DNA of 64,000 nt from Kitasatospora sp. NA04385 (lineage in GTDB: Bacteria; Actinomycetota; Actinomycetes; Streptomycetales; Streptomycetaceae): positions 1,151,489-1,215,488 of the forward strand of contig NZ_CP054919.1 in NCBI RefSeq assembly GCF_013364235.1, given 5' to 3'. The notes beneath the pieces were generated by a model. That model was not told where the DNA came from. It saw only the letters and a program-made list of their open reading frames with translations, and ran no database searches. Shown piece by piece: positions 34,930 to 42,136 of this stretch. How positions within the stretch are numbered: the stretch's first letter is position 1; every line of letters begins with the position of its first letter. The translations under genes were made by a program, and so were the position numbers.

Positions 34930-34939
34930 GGTCTAGACC
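34930..34939. promoter_or_regulatory. DasR-type operator (dre core)
   Basis: The perfect palindrome GGTCTAGACC lies 15 nt downstream of the predicted -10 element and 138 nt upstream of the LPMO start. GGTCTAGACC is the core of the dre site of the GntR-family regulator DasR, and also matches the 12-base element known in streptomycete chitinase promoters. It predicts repression relieved by glucosamine-type ligands. Confidence 0.7.
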
Positions 34940-35077
34940 TATGGCCGTCTCCCGACCTGTCCCAACCGGTCGTACGGAGGAGTTCCGCTCGTGTCCGCCC
35001 CACCGCGCCACGACGGGTTCCGACGCACCCGGCGGCCCAGGGCGGACCTGAACCCCCACATCAGGAAGGCACCCCAC

Positions 35078-35896
35078 ATGCAGACCAAGAGAAAGGTGAC
35101 CGCCGTCGTCGGCGCGCTGGTCGCCCCGCTGCTCGGCATGACCATGACCGCGGGCACCGCCAGTGCCCACGGCTGGATCACCAACCCGGCGAGCCGCCAG
35201 GACCAGTGTGCGAACAACGTGGTCAGCTGCGGCCAGATCAAGTACGAGCCGCAGAGCGTCGAGGGCCCGAAGGGCCTGACCAGCTGCTCCGGCGGCCACG
35301 CCGAGTACGCCGAGCTGGACAACGACAACCTGGGCTGGAAGGTCACCAACGTGTCCTCCACCCAGACCTTCACCTGGCACTTCACCGCCCGGCACTCCAC
35401 CTCGAACTGGCAGTACTACATCGGCAACAAGCTGATCGCCACGTTCCCGGGCAACAACGCCCAGCCGCCGGCCGACCTGAGCCAGACCGTGAACTTCGGC
35501 AGCTTCACCGGCCGCCAGAAGGTCCTCGCGGTGTGGAACGTCTCGGACACCGCGAACGCGTTCTACTCCTGCATCGACGTCAACATCGGCGGCACCGGTG
35601 GTACGACCGGCGGGACCACCGGCGGCACCACGGGCGGGACCACCGGTGGCACGACCGGCGGGACCACGGGTGGGACCACCGGCGGCACGACCGGCGGCAC
35701 CACGGGTGGCACCACCGGCGGGACCGGCGGCACCGGCACCTGCACCGCCGCCGCCTGGAACTCGACCGCGGCCTACAGCGGCGGCACCACCGTCTCCTAC
35801 GGCGGCCACAACTGGCGTTCCAAGTGGTGGACCCAGGGCGAGCAGCCCGGCACCACCGGCCAGTGGGGCGTCTGGGACGACCTCGGCGCCTGCTGA
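35078..35896 (+). CDS. Chitin-active lytic polysaccharide monooxygenase (AA10) with CBM5/12
   Basis: A 272-residue secreted copper enzyme that cleaves chitin oxidatively. The signal peptide ends 'MTAGTASA' at residue 30, so the mature protein starts with His31 (HGWITNP), which forms the copper brace with His106 in 'TARHSTSNW'. The catalytic domain is about residues 31-170 and continues through a Thr/Gly linker of 'GGTT' repeats (35590-35735) into a C-terminal chitin-binding CBM5/12 domain with 'WNSTAAYSGGTTVSYGGHNW' and 'RSKWWTQGEQPG'. CAGGAAGG supports ATG 35078. A DasR-type site upstream fits chitin-degradation control. Confidence 0.93.
   Translation: MQTKRKVTAVVGALVAPLLGMTMTAGTASAHGWITNPASRQDQCANNVVSCGQIKYEPQSVEGPKGLTSCSGGHAEYAELDNDNLGWKVTNVSSTQTFTWHFTARHSTSNWQYYIGNKLIATFPGNNAQPPADLSQTVNFGSFTGRQKVLAVWNVSDTANAFYSCIDVNIGGTGGTTGGTTGGTTGGTTGGTTGGTTGGTTGGTTGGTTGGTTGGTGGTGTCTAAAWNSTAAYSGGTTVSYGGHNWRSKWWTQGEQPGTTGQWGVWDDLGAC
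35590..35735. repeat. Gly/Thr linker repeat in LPMO gene
   Basis: Around eleven 12-base units of the type encoding GGTT are arranged in tandem between the catalytic and the chitin-binding domain. Third positions vary, so the repeat is old enough to have diverged or is maintained for flexibility of the protein linker. Confidence 0.85.
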
Positions 35897-35933
35897 CGAG
35901 CCACCAGGCACCGCGCGACCCGGCTGACCGGCC

Positions 35934-35960
35934 GACGGCCCCCTGTGGGGGAGGGCCGTC
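35934..35960 (+). terminator. Hairpin terminator after LPMO gene
   Basis: GACGGCCC (35934-35941) and GGGCCGTC (35953-35960) form an exact 8-bp stem, with an inner CCC/GGG extension, 38 nt after the LPMO stop. No T-run follows, which is normal for actinomycete terminators. Confidence 0.6.
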
Positions 35961-36261
35961 CGGCCCGGCCACCGAAACGCACCGGGCCCCCGACCACCGC
36001 CACCGGCCCCGCCCGGCGGCCCCGGTCGGGGGCTTCCGCACGCCCGGGCCCGCGCCGCCGCCCCCGAGCACTCGTCGGTGGTGCAACGCGGCGGTGCAGG
36101 GCGGCAGTACGGCACGGCGGCGCAGCACGGCGGCGGTGACCCCGCTTCGACGGCCCGGCGGCCCGTCCAGCATGATCGCTTCCAGTCCGCAGGGGGCACG
36201 TCCGGCGGGGGAACGCCCGCGCCGCCCGGCCCCGTGCCCCGCCGCGCCCCCAGGAGCCGCC
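35961..36261. other. Intergenic region without recognised feature
   Basis: About 300 nt between the LPMO terminator and the GNAT gene. No gene, RNA or clear promoter was recognised apart from AGGAG at 36252-36256, the GNAT ribosome site. Confidence 0.5.
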
Positions 36262-36741
36262 ATGACGTCCGCCGCCCCCGCCCTGCCCCGCCCCACCGTG
36301 CGCCCGGCCCGCCCCGAGGACTTCGACCAGTGGCGGGCGCTGTACCGGGGCTACGCCGAGTTCTACCGGGTCGACCAGAGCGAGGAGGCCGCCGCCCTGA
36401 CCTGGTCCTGGATCCAGGACCCGGCGCACGAGGTGGACGCCCTGGTCGCCGAGGACCCGCACGGCCGCCTGACCGGCCTCGCCCACTACCGCCCGTTCGC
36501 CCGCCCGCTGGCCGCGAGCACCGGCTGCTACCTCGACGACCTCTTCGTCGCCCCGGACGCCCGCGGCACCGGCACCGCGGACGCCCTGCTCGCCCGGCTG
36601 CGCGAGCTCGCGGCCGAACGCGGCTGGAGCGTGGTGCGCTGGATCACCGCCGACGACAACCACCGGGCCCGCGCCAGGTACGACCAGGTCGCCACCCGCA
36701 CCATGTGGGTGACCTACGACATGGCCCCGCAGGAGGGCTAG
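36262..36741 (+). CDS. GNAT-family N-acetyltransferase
   Basis: A 159-residue acetyl-CoA-dependent acetyltransferase. It opens with 'TVRPARPEDFDQWRALYRGY', has the core strand 'YLDDLFVAPDARGTGTADAL' with the acetyl-CoA pyrophosphate loop (RGTGTA), and ends with 'WITADDNHRARARYDQVA'. AGGAG precedes ATG 36262 by six bases. The substrate is not predictable. It is convergent with the lysR gene, 11 nt apart. Confidence 0.9.
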   Translation: MTSAAPALPRPTVRPARPEDFDQWRALYRGYAEFYRVDQSEEAAALTWSWIQDPAHEVDALVAEDPHGRLTGLAHYRPFARPLAASTGCYLDDLFVAPDARGTGTADALLARLRELAAERGWSVVRWITADDNHRARARYDQVATRTMWVTYDMAPQEG

Positions 36742-36752
36742 GGCCCGGGCCG

Positions 36753-37640
36753 TCACGCCCCGCGCGGCAGCGCGTCCAGGAAGGCCCGGGCCGGGCCGTC
36801 CAGGGCCGGGGTGAAGAGCACCTCGCGGCGGTGCGCCAGCCGGGGCGCGCGGAGCGGCAGGGCGGTCGCACCGGCGCTCTCGGCCAGCGGGCCGGGCAGC
36901 ACCGCCAGGCCGTGACCGGCCGCGCCGAGGGTGAGCAGGGCGGCCGGGTCGAGGCCCTCGTACTCCGCGGCGGCCGGGAAGGCCCCGCCGGTCACCGCCC
37001 GCAGGTCGGCGAGCGGGGCGGCGACGGCGGGCGCGTCCAGCCAGTGGGCGTCGGAGAGTTCGCCGAGGTCGACGGCGGTGCGGCGGCGCAGCGGGTGTCC
37101 GGCCGGGGCGAGCACCGCGCAGGGCCGCTCCCCCAGCCCGGCCTGCCGGACCGCACCGAGGTCGCCCAGCGCCAGCGGCCCGCCGGGGGCGGTGTAGCCG
37201 TCGGTGACGCCGACCGCACAGCCGCCCGCGGCGACCTCGGCGGCCACCGCCCGCCGGGGCAGCACCCGGACCCTGATCCGCACCCGCGGCTCGGTCTCGC
37301 GCACCCGGGCGAGGGCCCGGGCCACCGACCGGCCCATCCCCAACGGGGAGACGGCGAGCAGGAGTTCGGGGCGTTCGGGCAGTGAGAGCCGCCGCACGTC
37401 GGCCCGGGCGGCGTCCATCCGCTCCAGCAGCAGCCGGGCGTGCTCGACCATCCGCTCCCCCGCGGCGGTCGGGGCGACCGGGCGGCGGTGCAGCAGCGGG
37501 GCGCCCAACTCGGCCTCCAGCGCGGCGATCTGCTGCGAGACCGCGGACTGGGTGTAGCCGAGTTCCAGGGCGGCGGCCGAGAACGAGCCGAGCCGGGCCA
37601 CCGTGACGAGCGTCTTGAGCAGGTGCAGGTCCACGTCCAC
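36753..37640 (-). CDS. LysR-family transcriptional regulator
   Basis: A 295-residue LysR regulator. Residues 1-60 hold the winged helix-turn-helix ('LHLLKTLVTVARLGSFSAAA', 'LELGYTQSAVSQQIAALEAE'). Residues about 90-290 form the effector domain ('LLLAVSPLGMGRSVARAL', 'GLGERPCAVLAPAGHPL', 'GLAVLPGPLAESAGATALPL'). The start is a GTG at 37640. It is divergent from the amidotransferase gene at 37742 with about 100 nt between them, so that gene is a possible target. The effector is unknown. Confidence 0.9.
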   Translation of the reverse strand: MDVDLHLLKTLVTVARLGSFSAAALELGYTQSAVSQQIAALEAELGAPLLHRRPVAPTAAGERMVEHARLLLERMDAARADVRRLSLPERPELLLAVSPLGMGRSVARALARVRETEPRVRIRVRVLPRRAVAAEVAAGGCAVGVTDGYTAPGGPLALGDLGAVRQAGLGERPCAVLAPAGHPLRRRTAVDLGELSDAHWLDAPAVAAPLADLRAVTGGAFPAAAEYEGLDPAALLTLGAAGHGLAVLPGPLAESAGATALPLRAPRLAHRREVLFTPALDGPARAFLDALPRGA

Positions 37641-37741
37641 CAGTGTGCGCGCATCCCCGGACCGGCCGATCAGCCGCGCTGATGGGCCAGCAGGAACGCG
37701 CGTTGGACCGCCGCCGCCGGGCGCGGTCAGGATGGCCGACC

Positions 37742-38509
37742 ATGGAGACCGGAGAGAACGCCACCCGCACCGCCCACCTCGCCCGTACCACCCGCGTCGC
37801 CCGCGTCGCCCGCGTCGCCCTGGTCGGCGACCGCTCCCCGCACGTCCCGGCGCACCGGCAGGGGCCGCGGATGCTGGCCGCGCTGCCGGACGCGGGCGGG
37901 CCGGTCGTCGAGCCGTACTGGGTGGGGACGGCGGAGGTGGACGCGCGGGAGCTGGCGGAGTTCGACGGGGTGTGGCTGGTGCCGGGCAGCCCGTACCGCA
38001 GCGAGGCCGGGGCGGTGGCGGCGGCCGGGACCGCCCGGGAGCGGGGGCTGCCGTTCCTGGGGACGTGCGGCGGGTTCCAGCACGCGGTGCTGGAGTTCGC
38101 CCGGCACGCGTGCGGGATCGCCGACGCGGCGCACGCCGAACAGCAGCCGGAGGCCGAGGAGTTGGTGATCGTGCCGCTGTCCTGCTCGCTGTACCGGCAG
38201 GAGGGCGGCATCCGGCTGGTGCCGGGGTCGGCCGCGCACCGACTGCTGGGCGCGGAGCGGGCCACCGCTCGCTACAACTGCGGCTACACCCTGGCCCCCG
38301 GGTACCTGGACGTCCTGCGGGCGCACGGCATGCGGTTCACCGGGCACGACGTGGACGGCGAGGTCCGGATCGCCGAACTGCCGTCCCACCCCTTCTGGTT
38401 GGCGACGCTGTTCCAGCCCGAGCTGTCCCCGGAGCACGAGGGCCCGCACCCGTTCGTCCGGGCCTTCGCCGAGGCGGCCGCCCGGGTCGCGGCGGCTCGC
38501 GGGGCGTAG
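37742..38509 (+). CDS. CTP-synthase C-terminal-like class I amidotransferase
   Basis: A 255-residue protein related to the glutaminase half of CTP synthase. It shows 'LAEFDGVWLVPGSPYRSEAG', the nucleophile elbow 'LPFLGTCGGFQHAVLEFARH' with the catalytic cysteine, and 'HPFWLATLFQPELSPEHEGP' with the His-Pro-Glu region of class I amidotransferases. It lacks the synthetase half and therefore is not CTP synthase. ATG 37742 is chosen because upstream in-frame starts would run into the lysR promoter. Its real substrate is unknown; the gene is a common stand-alone family in actinomycetes. Confidence 0.85.
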   Translation: METGENATRTAHLARTTRVARVARVALVGDRSPHVPAHRQGPRMLAALPDAGGPVVEPYWVGTAEVDARELAEFDGVWLVPGSPYRSEAGAVAAAGTARERGLPFLGTCGGFQHAVLEFARHACGIADAAHAEQQPEAEELVIVPLSCSLYRQEGGIRLVPGSAAHRLLGAERATARYNCGYTLAPGYLDVLRAHGMRFTGHDVDGEVRIAELPSHPFWLATLFQPELSPEHEGPHPFVRAFAEAAARVAAARGA

Positions 38510-38590
38510 CCCTCCGGCGGGGACGCCGGGGCCGGGGTCGCTCGATCCAGGCCCGGACCCGCCCCGCCCGCCGCCGTGCCGCCGTTATGC

Positions 38591-38975
38591 CGCCGAACGC
38601 GCCGACCCGGCAAGGGACTTAGCGGTGCACGGCAGCGGCCGACCGGGTTCCCGAAGGACCGGCACCCGCACCACCCGGCCGCCCCGGCGACCGTCCCCGA
38701 GGACCGACCGAGCGCCGCCCGCCCGCACCGCCGGTGCAAACGGGTGCGAGCCGGTGCCGCCGTCAGCAGCGCAGCCGTACCGCTCTGCCGCTCTGCCGCC
38801 GAACGCTCTTACCCGGCAAGGGACTTGACGGTGCACGGCAGCGCCCTCGCCGAGCAGCGGCCGACCGGGTTCCCGCAGGGCCGACACCCGTGCCACCCGG
38901 CCGAGCGCCGCCCGCACCGCCCGCCCGCAACGGCGGTGCAAGCGGGCGCGAGCCCGTGCCGCCGTCAGCCGCGCA
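38591..38975. repeat. Two diverged direct repeats of about 190 bp
   Basis: Copy A (about 38591-38780) and copy B (about 38797-38975) share long stretches such as ACCCGGCAAGGGACTT, CGACCGGGTTCCCG and GGTGCCGCCGTCAG-like blocks in the same order, about 206 nt apart. The region lies between the amidotransferase and the P450 gene. Copy B overlaps the 3' end of the P450 frame. Confidence 0.8.
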
Positions 38976-40475
38976 GCCGGGCCAGCAGCGTGCTCCACCA
39001 CCCGCGCCGCTGCGCGGGCACCGACGGGGCGCGACCGGCAGCGGGTGCGGTGGGGCGACCGGCGCCGGGGCCGTCCGCACCGGGGCGGACGTCGCGGACC
39101 GCGGGCCGGGCACGGACGGCGTGGCGGGAACGGACGGCGTCGCCCCGCCCGCTGCTGCCGCCGCCGCTGCCGCGGCCAACTGCTGCGGGTGGAGTTCGGA
39201 GCGCGGGGTGAACCGGGCCGGCAGGCCGGTCAGGTGCCGTGACATCCAGTTCCCGCGCCACACCAACTCGTCCTCGCCGACCGAGAGTTGCAGGTCCGGG
39301 AGCCGGGTCAGCAGGATGTCGATGCCGGACTCGGCGATCGCCCGGCCGATCTCCTGGCCGGGGCACTCGTGCGGGCCGCTGCCGAACGCCAGGTGCGAGC
39401 GGTTGCCGAACAGCGGGGTATCCAGGTCGGGCCGGACCGCCGGGTCGGCGTTGCCCGCCGCGACGCCGAGCAGCAGCATGTCGCCGGCCTTGATCGCGCG
39501 TCCGCCCAGTTCGGTGTCGCCGGTCGCCCAGCGGCCCGGCACCAGCATGAACGGCGGGGAGTCCCACAGGACCTGGTCGAGCGCGTCCGGCAGCGTCATC
39601 TGGCCGCCGGACAGGTGGGCGCGGAAACGGCTGTCGGTGAGGACCATCTTCAGCGTCTCGGAGATCAGGTTGATGGTGGTCTCGTTGGCGGCGAGCAGCA
39701 CCGAGCGCAGGTGCTCCAGCACCTCCTCCTCGCTCAGCCCGGAGGGGTGCTCGATCAACCAGGTGATCAGGTCCTGCCCGGGTTCGCTGCGCTTGCGCTC
39801 CACGGTGCGGCGCAGCGACTCGACCACGTACTCGTTGCTGGCGACGGCCGTCTCGGTGCCCTTGACCAGGTCGCGGGCGGCCTCGACCAGTCGCGGGCCG
39901 TACTCCTCGGGCATGCCGAGGAGCTGGGTCATCACCAGCATCGGCAGGTGCTCGGCGAACTGGGAGACCAGGTCGGCCCGGCCGCTGTCGCCGAACTCGG
40001 CGATCAGCTGGTCGGAGAACCGGGTGACGAAGCGCCGCATGCCGCGCCGGTCGAAGCGGTTCAGGCCGTCGGTGACGGCGGTGCGCAGCCGGCGGTGCTC
40101 CTCGCCGTCGACGAAGGAGCAGGTCGGCTGCCAGGCGATCACCGGCAGCACCGGCGAGTCGGGGGCGACCCGGCCCTCCCGGAACTCGGTCCAGCGGCGG
40201 GAGTCGCGGGAGAACCTGGACGGGGTGCGCATCGCGGTCAGGTTCGCCGAGTAGCCGAGCACCAGCCAGGCGGGCAGGTCGCCGTGCAGCAGCACGGGGG
40301 CCACCTCGCCGTGCTCGGCGCGCAGCTTCTCGTAGAAGCCGGCCGGGTCGGCCTCGGCCTCGGGGCCGAACAGCCGCATCAGCTCGCCGCCGCGCGGCCC
40401 GCCGCCGGCCCGGTGGGCGGGACAGCCGGGTGGCGGGACGGGCCCGCCCTGGTACGGGTGCTCTTCGTACGTCAC
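38763..40475 (-). CDS. Conservon cytochrome P450, CYP157-like, no ExxR
   Basis: Reading from ATG 40475, residues 1-410 form a P450. The haem loop is 'FGSGPHECPGQEIG', with the axial cysteine. The oxygen-binding helix has 'LLAANETTINLISE'. In the K-helix the usual ExxR is replaced by 'DQVLWDSPPFML', as in the CYP157 family of conservons. Its C-terminal about 160 residues are Ala/Pro/Gly/Arg-rich and run into the duplicated DNA at 38797-38975. Another frame in the same DNA ends in 'RRGWWSTLLARLRG' at 38965, which looks like a more natural end, so a frameshift or sequencing error near 39040 is possible. It is the last gene of the conservon; substrate unknown. Confidence 0.88.
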   Translation of the reverse strand: MTYEEHPYQGGPVPPPGCPAHRAGGGPRGGELMRLFGPEAEADPAGFYEKLRAEHGEVAPVLLHGDLPAWLVLGYSANLTAMRTPSRFSRDSRRWTEFREGRVAPDSPVLPVIAWQPTCSFVDGEEHRRLRTAVTDGLNRFDRRGMRRFVTRFSDQLIAEFGDSGRADLVSQFAEHLPMLVMTQLLGMPEEYGPRLVEAARDLVKGTETAVASNEYVVESLRRTVERKRSEPGQDLITWLIEHPSGLSEEEVLEHLRSVLLAANETTINLISETLKMVLTDSRFRAHLSGGQMTLPDALDQVLWDSPPFMLVPGRWATGDTELGGRAIKAGDMLLLGVAAGNADPAVRPDLDTPLFGNRSHLAFGSGPHECPGQEIGRAIAESGIDILLTRLPDLQLSVGEDELVWRGNWMSRHLTGLPARFTPRSELHPQQLAAAAAAAAAGGATPSVPATPSVPGPRSATSAPVRTAPAPVAPPHPLPVAPRRCPRSGAGGGARCWPGCAADGGTGSRPLAPPLRAGGAGGARPGGTGVGPAGTRSAAARRGRCRAPSSPLPGKSVRRQSGRAVRLRC

Positions 40476-40504
40476 GGGACAACTCCGTTGCGAAAATGAT
40501 GAAT

Positions 40505-40517
40505 TGACGTGTCGTCA
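40505..40517. promoter_or_regulatory. TGACG-N3-CGTCA inverted repeat (copy 2)
   Basis: TGACGTGTCGTCA lies between the cvnD stop and the P450 start and overlaps the end of cvnD. It repeats the half-sites and spacing seen at 32393 and 43997. Confidence 0.4.
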
Positions 40518-41165
40518 GCCAACGGGCTGGGCGGGCGCGGCCGTCCGGGCGGGGTGGGTGGGCTGGGCGGCGAGGTCGTACAGGTAGCGCATCAGGGCCA
40601 TCAGCACGTCCCGGCTGGACTCCCGGGAGCGGGCGTCGCAGTGGACGATCGGCACGTGGTGCGGCAGGTCGAGCGCGGCGCGCAGCTCCTCGACGGGGTA
40701 GCGGGGCGACTCGGGGAAGCCGTTCAGCGCGACCACGAACGGCACGCCGCGGTCCTCCAGCCGGCCCAGCACGTCGAAGGAGACCTCCAGGCGGCGGGTG
40801 TCGACCAGCACGACCGCGCCGAGCGCGCCCTCGAACAGGCCGTTCCACAGGAACCAGAAGCGCTCCTGGCCGGGCGTGCCGAAGACGTACAGCACCAGTT
40901 CGTCGCTGATGGTGATCCGGCCGAAGTCCATCGCGACCGTGGTGGAGCTCTTGCGTTCCACCCCGGCCAGGTCGTCGATGCCGACGCCGGCCTCGGTCAT
41001 GGTCTCCTCGGTGGTCAGCGGGCGGATCTCGCTGACCGCGCCGACCAGGGTGGTCTTGCCGACCCCGAAGCCGCCGACGATGACGACCTTGACGGCGGTG
41101 GCCACGGTCGCCGGGAGCAGCTCGGCCTCGCGCGGCCCGCGCGGCTCAGAGCCGTTGAAGTCCAT
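40515..41165 (-). CDS. Conservon GTP-binding protein (CvnD type)
   Basis: A 216-residue Ras-like GTPase of the conservon type. The P-loop is 'VGGFGVGKTTLVGAVS', switch II is in 'LYVFGTPGQERFWFLWNG', and the base-recognition region is around 'VALNGFPESPRYPVEELRAA'. The canonical NKxD is replaced by 'ALNGF', as is usual in CvnD proteins. Its start at 41165 overlaps the DUF742 gene by 20 nt. It is thought to act with the sensor-like ATPase, roadblock and DUF742 proteins at the membrane. Confidence 0.9.
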   Translation of the reverse strand: MDFNGSEPRGPREAELLPATVATAVKVVIVGGFGVGKTTLVGAVSEIRPLTTEETMTEAGVGIDDLAGVERKSSTTVAMDFGRITISDELVLYVFGTPGQERFWFLWNGLFEGALGAVVLVDTRRLEVSFDVLGRLEDRGVPFVVALNGFPESPRYPVEELRAALDLPHHVPIVHCDARSRESSRDVLMALMRYLYDLAAQPTHPARTAAPAQPVG

Positions 41166-41499
41166 GGATCACTGCCTCCAGCAGGGAAAGGTCGGGAAGG
41201 GCGGCCGGCGGGACGGGGGCGCGGACCTCGATCCGGCGTTCGGCGAGCAGGTCCGCCAGCAGGACGGTCACCAGGCTGTTCGGCAGCCGCAGGTAGGCAG
41301 AGATCTCGGCGACCGACAGCGGGGAGCCGCAGATCCGCAGGATCGCGGCGTGCTCGGGCTGCATGGTGGGTTCGGGCCGGGTCCGGGCGACGACCAGCGT
41401 GACCAGGTCGAACCCGGCGGTGGCGGACTTGCGGTCGCGCCCCCCGCTGATCACGTACAGCCGCTCCGGGTTGGCGTCCGCCCAGTCCTGGTTGCTCAT
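41146..41499 (-). CDS. Conservon DUF742 protein (CvnC type)
   Basis: A 117-residue protein with the DUF742 pattern: 'ERLYVISGGRDRKS', 'ILRICGSPLSVAEISAYLRL' and 'LVTVLLADLLAERRIEVR'. The middle resembles a winged-helix fold. GAGGTG precedes ATG 41499. It overlaps the GTPase gene downstream. It is separated from the roadblock gene by 229 nt, unusual for conservons where these genes normally overlap. Confidence 0.88.
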   Translation of the reverse strand: MSNQDWADANPERLYVISGGRDRKSATAGFDLVTLVVARTRPEPTMQPEHAAILRICGSPLSVAEISAYLRLPNSLVTVLLADLLAERRIEVRAPVPPAALPDLSLLEAVIHGLQRL

Positions 41500-41728
41500 C
41501 CCCGCACCTCGGTGTGGCCGGCGGCCGGTCGGCGCGTCGGCGGTGTTCCGGTCGTTCCGGCGGCCGCTGCCGTCGGGGGCTTCCCGGTCGTTCCGGTGGT
41601 TCCGGCCGCGCCGGTCGTTCCCGTGCTCGCTGCCGCCCGGGCCCGGCCGGTCGCCGCAGCCCGACGGTCGGTCCGGTCGGTCCGGTCGATCCGGTCGATC
41701 CGGTCGGTCCGGTCGGCGGCGGTGCGGG
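41500..41728 (-). other. 229-nt gap between cvnB and cvnC with 9-bp repeats
   Basis: The gap contains about five copies of a 9-base unit of type GGTCGGTCC/GGTCGATCC around 41668-41715 and further G/T-rich repeats near 41580-41620. One open frame crosses it and stops at the ATG of cvnC, but its composition is simple and no protein is supported. Confidence 0.6.
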
Positions 41729-42136
41729 TCACGCGATCTGCTCGCTGCCGCGGACGGGGGTGGTCAGGTGCTCGCCGATCCGGGCGACCAGGTCGCGCAT
41801 CCGCTGGCCGACCAGTCCGGCGTCCACGCCCTCGTCGGCGAGGACGGCCAGGTAGGCGCGGGAACCGGCCGCCATCAGGTAGAAGAACCCGCCGCCGACC
41901 TCGATCACCACCAGCCGCATCCGCCCGTCGCCGTTCGGGAACTCGTGGCCGACCGCGTTGGCCAGGCTCTGCAGCCCGGCGCAGGCGGCGGCCAGCCGGT
42001 CCGCGGTGTCGGGGTCGGTGCCGTGCTGGGCCAGCCGCAGGCCGTCGGCCGACAGGACGATGACGTGCCGGATGCACGGGACCGTCTCGGCCAGGTCCCT
42101 GAGCATCCAGTCCATGTTGGTCCGTTGCTGAATCAC
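41729..42136 (-). CDS. Conservon roadblock/LC7 protein (CvnB type)
   Basis: A 135-residue roadblock/LC7-domain protein: 'DWMLRDLAETVPCIRHVIVL', 'SADGLRLAQHG', 'RLAAACAGLQSLANAVGHEF' and 'VVIEVGGGFFYLMAAGSRAY'. Such proteins regulate or scaffold small GTPases, here the CvnD-type protein. Its GTG start at 42136 overlaps the cvnA stop codon (GTGA). Confidence 0.92.
   Translation of the reverse strand: MIQQRTNMDWMLRDLAETVPCIRHVIVLSADGLRLAQHGTDPDTADRLAAACAGLQSLANAVGHEFPNGDGRMRLVVIEVGGGFFYLMAAGSRAYLAVLADEGVDAGLVGQRMRDLVARIGEHLTTPVRGSEQIA

Noticed and set aside
35590..35735. Possible CRISPR-like or VNTR array
   Set aside because: The repeats have no spacers and encode the in-frame GGTT linker of the LPMO.
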